Assembly: GCF_900108315.1 (NCBI RefSeq)
Contig: NZ_FNVB01000007.1
Location: 62,001-126,000, forward strand
Length of the DNA stretch: 64,000 bases
From: Saccharopolyspora kobensis
GTDB lineage: Bacteria; Actinomycetota; Actinomycetes; Mycobacteriales; Pseudonocardiaceae
Reading direction: 5' to 3'
Each line of letters starts with the position of its first letter. The first letter of the stretch is position 1. Below are positions 61,132 to 64,000 of the stretch, one piece after another. The position numbers and the translations under genes were made by a program. The notes below the pieces were generated by a model. It did not search any database and was not told the DNA's origin. It worked only from the letters and a program-made list of their open reading frames with translations.

Positions 61132-62601
61132 ATGACCGATTCCGCGACAGCGGACGTCGCCCGCAGCACCACACCACTGCGGGCGCCAGTGCTGATAGGT
61201 GTGCTGGTCGTCTCTGCGTTCGTGATGATCCTCAACGAGACGATCCTGAGCGTCGCGCTGCGCGACCTCACCGTCGACCTCGAGGTCAGCACCACGACCG
61301 TGCAGTGGCTGACCAGCGGTTTCCTGCTGACCATGGCGGTGGTCATCCCGACCACCGGTTTCCTGCTGGAGCGCTTCACCCCGCGCCAGATCTTCCTGGC
61401 CGCCCAGACGCTGTTCAGCGCGGGAACCCTGTTCAGCGCGCTCGCGCCGGGTTTCGAGCTGCTGCTGGTCGGTCGCGTCGTGCAGGCGTGCGGTACCGCG
61501 GTGATGATCCCGCTGCTGATGACCTCGGTGATGCGCCTCGTCCCGGAGGAGAAGCGCGGCGCGACGATGGGCACCATCACCATCGTCATCGCCGTCGCCC
61601 CGGCGATCGGTCCGACGATCGGCGGCGCCGTGCTCGGTTCGCTGGGCTGGCGCTGGATGTTCTGGATCGTGCTGCCGCTGGCGCTGATCGCGCTGGGCAT
61701 CGGCGCGGCCTGGATGCGGCTGGACAGCGAGACGCGCGCGGTCCCGCTGGACCTGTTCTCGGTGCTGCTGTCGGCGCTGGGCTTCGGCGGCCTGCTCTAC
61801 GGCCTGTCCTCGATCGGTGAGTCCAGCGGGCAGCACCAGGTGGCGCCGTGGATCCCGATCGCGGTCGGGGCGGTCTCGCTGGTCGGGTTCGCGGCGCGGC
61901 AGATCCGCCTGCAGCGCCAGGACCGGGCCCTGCTGGACCTGCGGCCGCTGGCCAACCGCTCCTTCGGGGTGGCCCTGCTGCTGAGCGCCCTGCTGTTCAT
62001 GTGCCTGCTGGGTGCCGGCGCGATCCTGCTGCCGCTGTACCTGCAGACGGTCCTGCACGCGTCGACGTTCGTCAGCGGTCTGGCGGTGCTGCCGGGCGGC
62101 CTGGTCCTGGGTCTGCTCGGGCGCCCGGTGGGCCGGTTGTTCGACCGGGTCGGCGCGCGGCCGCTGGTGATCCCGGGCGCGGCGGCGATGGCGGTGTCGC
62201 TGTGCCTGTTCGCCACCCTGGGCCCGGATTCGTCGCTGGCCGCGGTCATCGCGATCCACGTGGTGCTCATGTGCGGTCTCGGGCTGATGATGACGCCGCT
62301 GATGACCGCGTCCCTGAGCGCGCTGCCCGATCACCTGTACTCGCACGGCAGCGCGATCCTGGCGACCCTCCAGCAGGTCGCGGGCGCCTTCGGCACGGCG
62401 GTGTTCGTCACCGTCTCCGCCCTGGCCAGCACCGGCGCGTCCGGTGCCCCGGACGCGGCCGGACTGCGCACGGCCTTCATCGTGGCCGGTGGCATCGGCG
62501 TGCTGGCGTTCATCACGTCGCTGTTCATCCGGACGCCGAACAAGACTTCCTCGGCCGAGGAGTCGGACGAGCCCGGCAGGAAACCGACCCCGGTGCACTG
62601 A
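61132..62601 (+). CDS. MFS multidrug exporter, DHA2 (EmrB/QacA) type
   Basis: A 489-aa, 14-helix drug:H+ antiporter. AFVMILNETILSVALRDL in helix 1 (DHA2 motif), WLTSGFLLTMAVVIPTTGFLLERFTPRQIF (motif A region) and GTITIVIAVAPAIGPTIGGAVLG (motif C) are clear. It probably exports toxic organics. ATG 61132 is chosen as the first family-consistent Met; the longer frame lacks an SD. Its 3' end faces the TetR gene of module 2, which may not regulate it. Terminator follows. Confidence 0.9.
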   Translation: MTDSATADVARSTTPLRAPVLIGVLVVSAFVMILNETILSVALRDLTVDLEVSTTTVQWLTSGFLLTMAVVIPTTGFLLERFTPRQIFLAAQTLFSAGTLFSALAPGFELLLVGRVVQACGTAVMIPLLMTSVMRLVPEEKRGATMGTITIVIAVAPAIGPTIGGAVLGSLGWRWMFWIVLPLALIALGIGAAWMRLDSETRAVPLDLFSVLLSALGFGGLLYGLSSIGESSGQHQVAPWIPIAVGAVSLVGFAARQIRLQRQDRALLDLRPLANRSFGVALLLSALLFMCLLGAGAILLPLYLQTVLHASTFVSGLAVLPGGLVLGLLGRPVGRLFDRVGARPLVIPGAAAMAVSLCLFATLGPDSSLAAVIAIHVVLMCGLGLMMTPLMTASLSALPDHLYSHGSAILATLQQVAGAFGTAVFVTVSALASTGASGAPDAAGLRTAFIVAGGIGVLAFITSLFIRTPNKTSSAEESDEPGRKPTPVH

Positions 62602-62613
62602 CCGCGTTCCAGG

Positions 62614-62654
62614 AAGCGGCCCGCCACCTCGCCAGTCGAGGCGGCGGGCCGCTT
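62614..62654. terminator. terminator between the exporter and the TetR gene
   Basis: AAGCGGCCCGCC (62614-62625) pairs with GGCGGGCCGCTT (62643-62654), with an inner CCTCG/CGAGG stem and a T-rich tail. It serves both convergent genes. Confidence 0.9.
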
Positions 62655-62668
62655 TCTCGTTCCCGGGT

Positions 62669-63394
62669 TCAGGCTCGGCGTTCTCCGGCGAGGCGTTGCA
62701 GGCCGTCGAGTTGCCACTCCAGCTGCTGCTCGAAGGTCACCACCTCGGCCGACCGGTCCGGTTCGGCCAGCCAGCGGATGTAGTGCGGGTAGCGGCCCTC
62801 GGCCTTGATCCGCTCCAGGTAGGGCCGGGCCGACTCCTCCAGGTCGCTGTCGGAGGTGAGGCCGGTCCGGCTGCGCATGGCGAGCTCTTCCAGCAGGGCG
62901 AGTCCGGAGCCGAAGACCTGCCCGAGCACCGTGTTGATGAAACCGACGCGGGTCGCCGCGTCCAGGCCCAGTTCGTCGACCGCGGCGAAGGCGGTGTCGT
63001 AGAGGCGCAAGGCGTTCGGGCCCAGCGGTGGGCGGCTGAACGCCATCCGCGCGAACCACGGGTGGCGCTGCACCGCGGCCCAGGCGGACATCCCCATCTC
63101 GCGCAGGCAGGCGCGCCAGTCGCCGGGTGGCGGCACGGTGATCTCGCCGTACACCTCGTCGACCATCAGGTCGGTCAGGCCGTCCTTGCTGCCGACGTAG
63201 CGGTACAGCGCCATCGGGCTGCGGGAGCCGAGCCGGCTCGCGATCGCCCGCATGGTGATCTCGCCCGACGAGCTCTCGTCGGCCAGTGCGATCGCGGCGG
63301 CGACGACGCGTTCCCGGCTGAGCTGGTCGGTGGCGGGTGGGGGCGGCGGCTCGTCGAACCAGACCAGGCCGCCCGGCTGTTTAGCGGTACTCAT
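62669..63394 (-). CDS. TetR/AcrR regulator, module 2 (TetR_C_1-like)
   Basis: A 241-aa repressor, paralogous in layout to the 54814 regulator. HTH about 28-75 (SRERVVAAAIALADESSSGEITMRAIASRLGSRSPMALYRYVGSKDGLTDL). The C-terminal domain has RHPWFARMAFSRPPLGPNALRLYDTAF and VGFINTVLGQVFGSGLALLEELAMRSRTG. ATG 63394 is the start. It is divergent from a second FAD monooxygenase gene with a 36-nt gap holding one of two identical operators. Confidence 0.92.
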   Translation of the reverse strand: MSTAKQPGGLVWFDEPPPPPATDQLSRERVVAAAIALADESSSGEITMRAIASRLGSRSPMALYRYVGSKDGLTDLMVDEVYGEITVPPPGDWRACLREMGMSAWAAVQRHPWFARMAFSRPPLGPNALRLYDTAFAAVDELGLDAATRVGFINTVLGQVFGSGLALLEELAMRSRTGLTSDSDLEESARPYLERIKAEGRYPHYIRWLAEPDRSAEVVTFEQQLEWQLDGLQRLAGERRA

Positions 63395-63415
63395 TTGCCA
63401 CGGATGTTAGCTGCG

Positions 63416-63448
63416 TGTACAACGTACATCGTGAATGTACAACGTACA
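63416..63448. promoter_or_regulatory. paired TetR operators TGTAC-AAC-GTACA
   Basis: The 13-mer TGTACAACGTACA, itself palindromic, occurs twice, at 63416-63428 and 63436-63448. The copies are 20 bp apart centre to centre, two helical turns, so two dimers could bind on one face. The second copy lies inside the first codons of the monooxygenase. Confidence 0.85.
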
Positions 63449-64000
63449 CTCGACTGTCAGGTACTGGTGGTGGGCGGCGGCCTGGTCGGTCTGACCACCG
63501 CGCTCGTCCTGCGCCACCACGGCGTCGAGGTGACTCTCGTGGAGAAGCGCGCGACGACGTCGCCGCAACCCAAAGCCCGCCGCTTCCACGTGCGCAGCCT
63601 GGAGATCTTCCGCGGCCTCGGGCTCGCCGAGGTGGTCCGCGAAGCCGCGCGCGACCTCGCCGAGCACGACCACATGGCGACCGGGCACACGCTCGCCGAA
63701 GCCCGGCAGCTGCCGCTGTGGCAGCCCTCCGGCTCGGGCGATCCGGTCGAGATCAGCCCGGAGCTGCCGTGCCTGGTCGCTCAGGACGTGATGGAACCGG
63801 TCCTGCGGCAGGCCGCCGAGGACGCCGGGGCGCGCGTGCGGTTCCAGACCGAGCTGACCTCGTTCGCGCAGGACGCCGACGGCGTGTCCGCCGAGCTGCA
63901 CGACCACCGGACCGGCGAGGACACCGCGCTCCGGGCGGCGTTCGTCGTCGCCGCGGACGGTGCGCGCAGTCCGGTGCGGTCCGCGTTGGGGATCGACCGG
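63431..64000 (+). CDS. FAD-dependent monooxygenase, module 2, 5' part
   Basis: The 190 codons visible open with MNVQRTLDCQVLVVGGGLVG (GxGxxG Rossmann motif). They continue with VEKRATTSPQPKARRFHVRSLEIFRGLGLAEVVREAARDL, DVMEPVLRQAAEDAGARVRFQTEL and end in the DG motif VVAADGARSPVRSALG, then run off the right edge. It is the same family as module 1 (PheA/TetX-type hydroxylases). GTG 63431 is the start consistent with the family, although an operator copy overlaps codons 2-6. No stop is in the window. Confidence 0.88.
   Translation, partial: MNVQRTLDCQVLVVGGGLVGLTTALVLRHHGVEVTLVEKRATTSPQPKARRFHVRSLEIFRGLGLAEVVREAARDLAEHDHMATGHTLAEARQLPLWQPSGSGDPVEISPELPCLVAQDVMEPVLRQAAEDAGARVRFQTELTSFAQDADGVSAELHDHRTGEDTALRAAFVVAADGARSPVRSALGIDR

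Overview
The window is about 64 kb of very GC-rich actinobacterial chromosome. The evidence is a bcc-type qcrCAB complex, F420/PPOX-type flavin proteins, a mycothiol-dependent isomerase-like protein, a PASTA kinase, an LppM lipoprotein, an RNase AS, and many leaderless genes with TAnnnT -10 boxes. Gene order from 1 to 36 kb follows the Mycobacterium tuberculosis Rv2171-Rv2196 block. The PPi-type phosphofructokinase signature, the glkA neighbourhood and the intergenic repeats suggest Pseudonocardiaceae, possibly Saccharopolyspora or Amycolatopsis-like. That placement is inference.

Layout. 0-4.4 kb: respiratory chain (ctaE, qcrC-qcrA-qcrB, with ATGA overlaps). 4.5-12.8 kb: PPOX flavoprotein, DEDD exonuclease/UvrC-like fusion, NYN nuclease, secreted NlpC/P60 hydrolase behind a structured leader, secreted metallopeptidase, FadD15-type acyl-CoA ligase. 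13-20.9 kb: metallophosphoesterase; a tight SRPBCC-ArsA-(SCO2127-like)-glucokinase run; a hydrolase/membrane protein pair; PlsC acyltransferase; RNase AS; phosphofructokinase with PPi-type residues. 21-25.6 kb: a 54-bp perfect palindrome, an MFS transporter, a lower-GC membrane protein, a second PPOX protein and class II DAHP synthase. 25.7-36 kb: Asp/Glu racemase, a frameshifted LysR gene, mannosyltransferase MptA, a PknL-like kinase carrying PASTA repeats, its likely DNA-binding partner (Rv2175c family), carotenoid genes (crtI, prenyl synthase), metF and lppM.

36-49.4 kb: DUF885 metallopeptidase-like protein, SGNH lipase, GNAT, a HEPN-domain gene behind a perfect LexA box and coupled to a mycothiol-type isomerase, two tandem paralogous 68/69-aa membrane proteins, the large helicase Lhr, a membrane-anchored Hsp70 with an extracytoplasmic domain, and small proteins including DUF3046. 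49.5-53.2 kb: recA (LexA box plus a PafBC-type promoter), recX, isochorismatase-like hydrolase, HAD hydrolase. 53.2-64 kb: accessory metabolism, with two similar divergent TetR/FAD-monooxygenase modules that carry clear operators. Between them lie a polysaccharide deacetylase, the Entner-Doudoroff pair eda-edd, a compact solute-binding-like lipoprotein and a DHA2-type MFS exporter.

Themes. Central carbon entry is well represented (glucokinase, PFK, Edd/Eda, DAHP synthase, metF). Envelope biology is represented by MptA, the PknL-like kinase, LppM, NlpC/P60, PlsC and the deacetylase. DNA damage response is represented by recA/recX, Lhr and the SOS-linked HEPN gene. I saw no tRNA, rRNA, CRISPR array, transposase or integrase. 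The least explained items are the LexA-controlled HEPN operon, the Hsp70-transmembrane fusion, the tandem small membrane paralogs, and the palindromes and dispersed repeat between genes.
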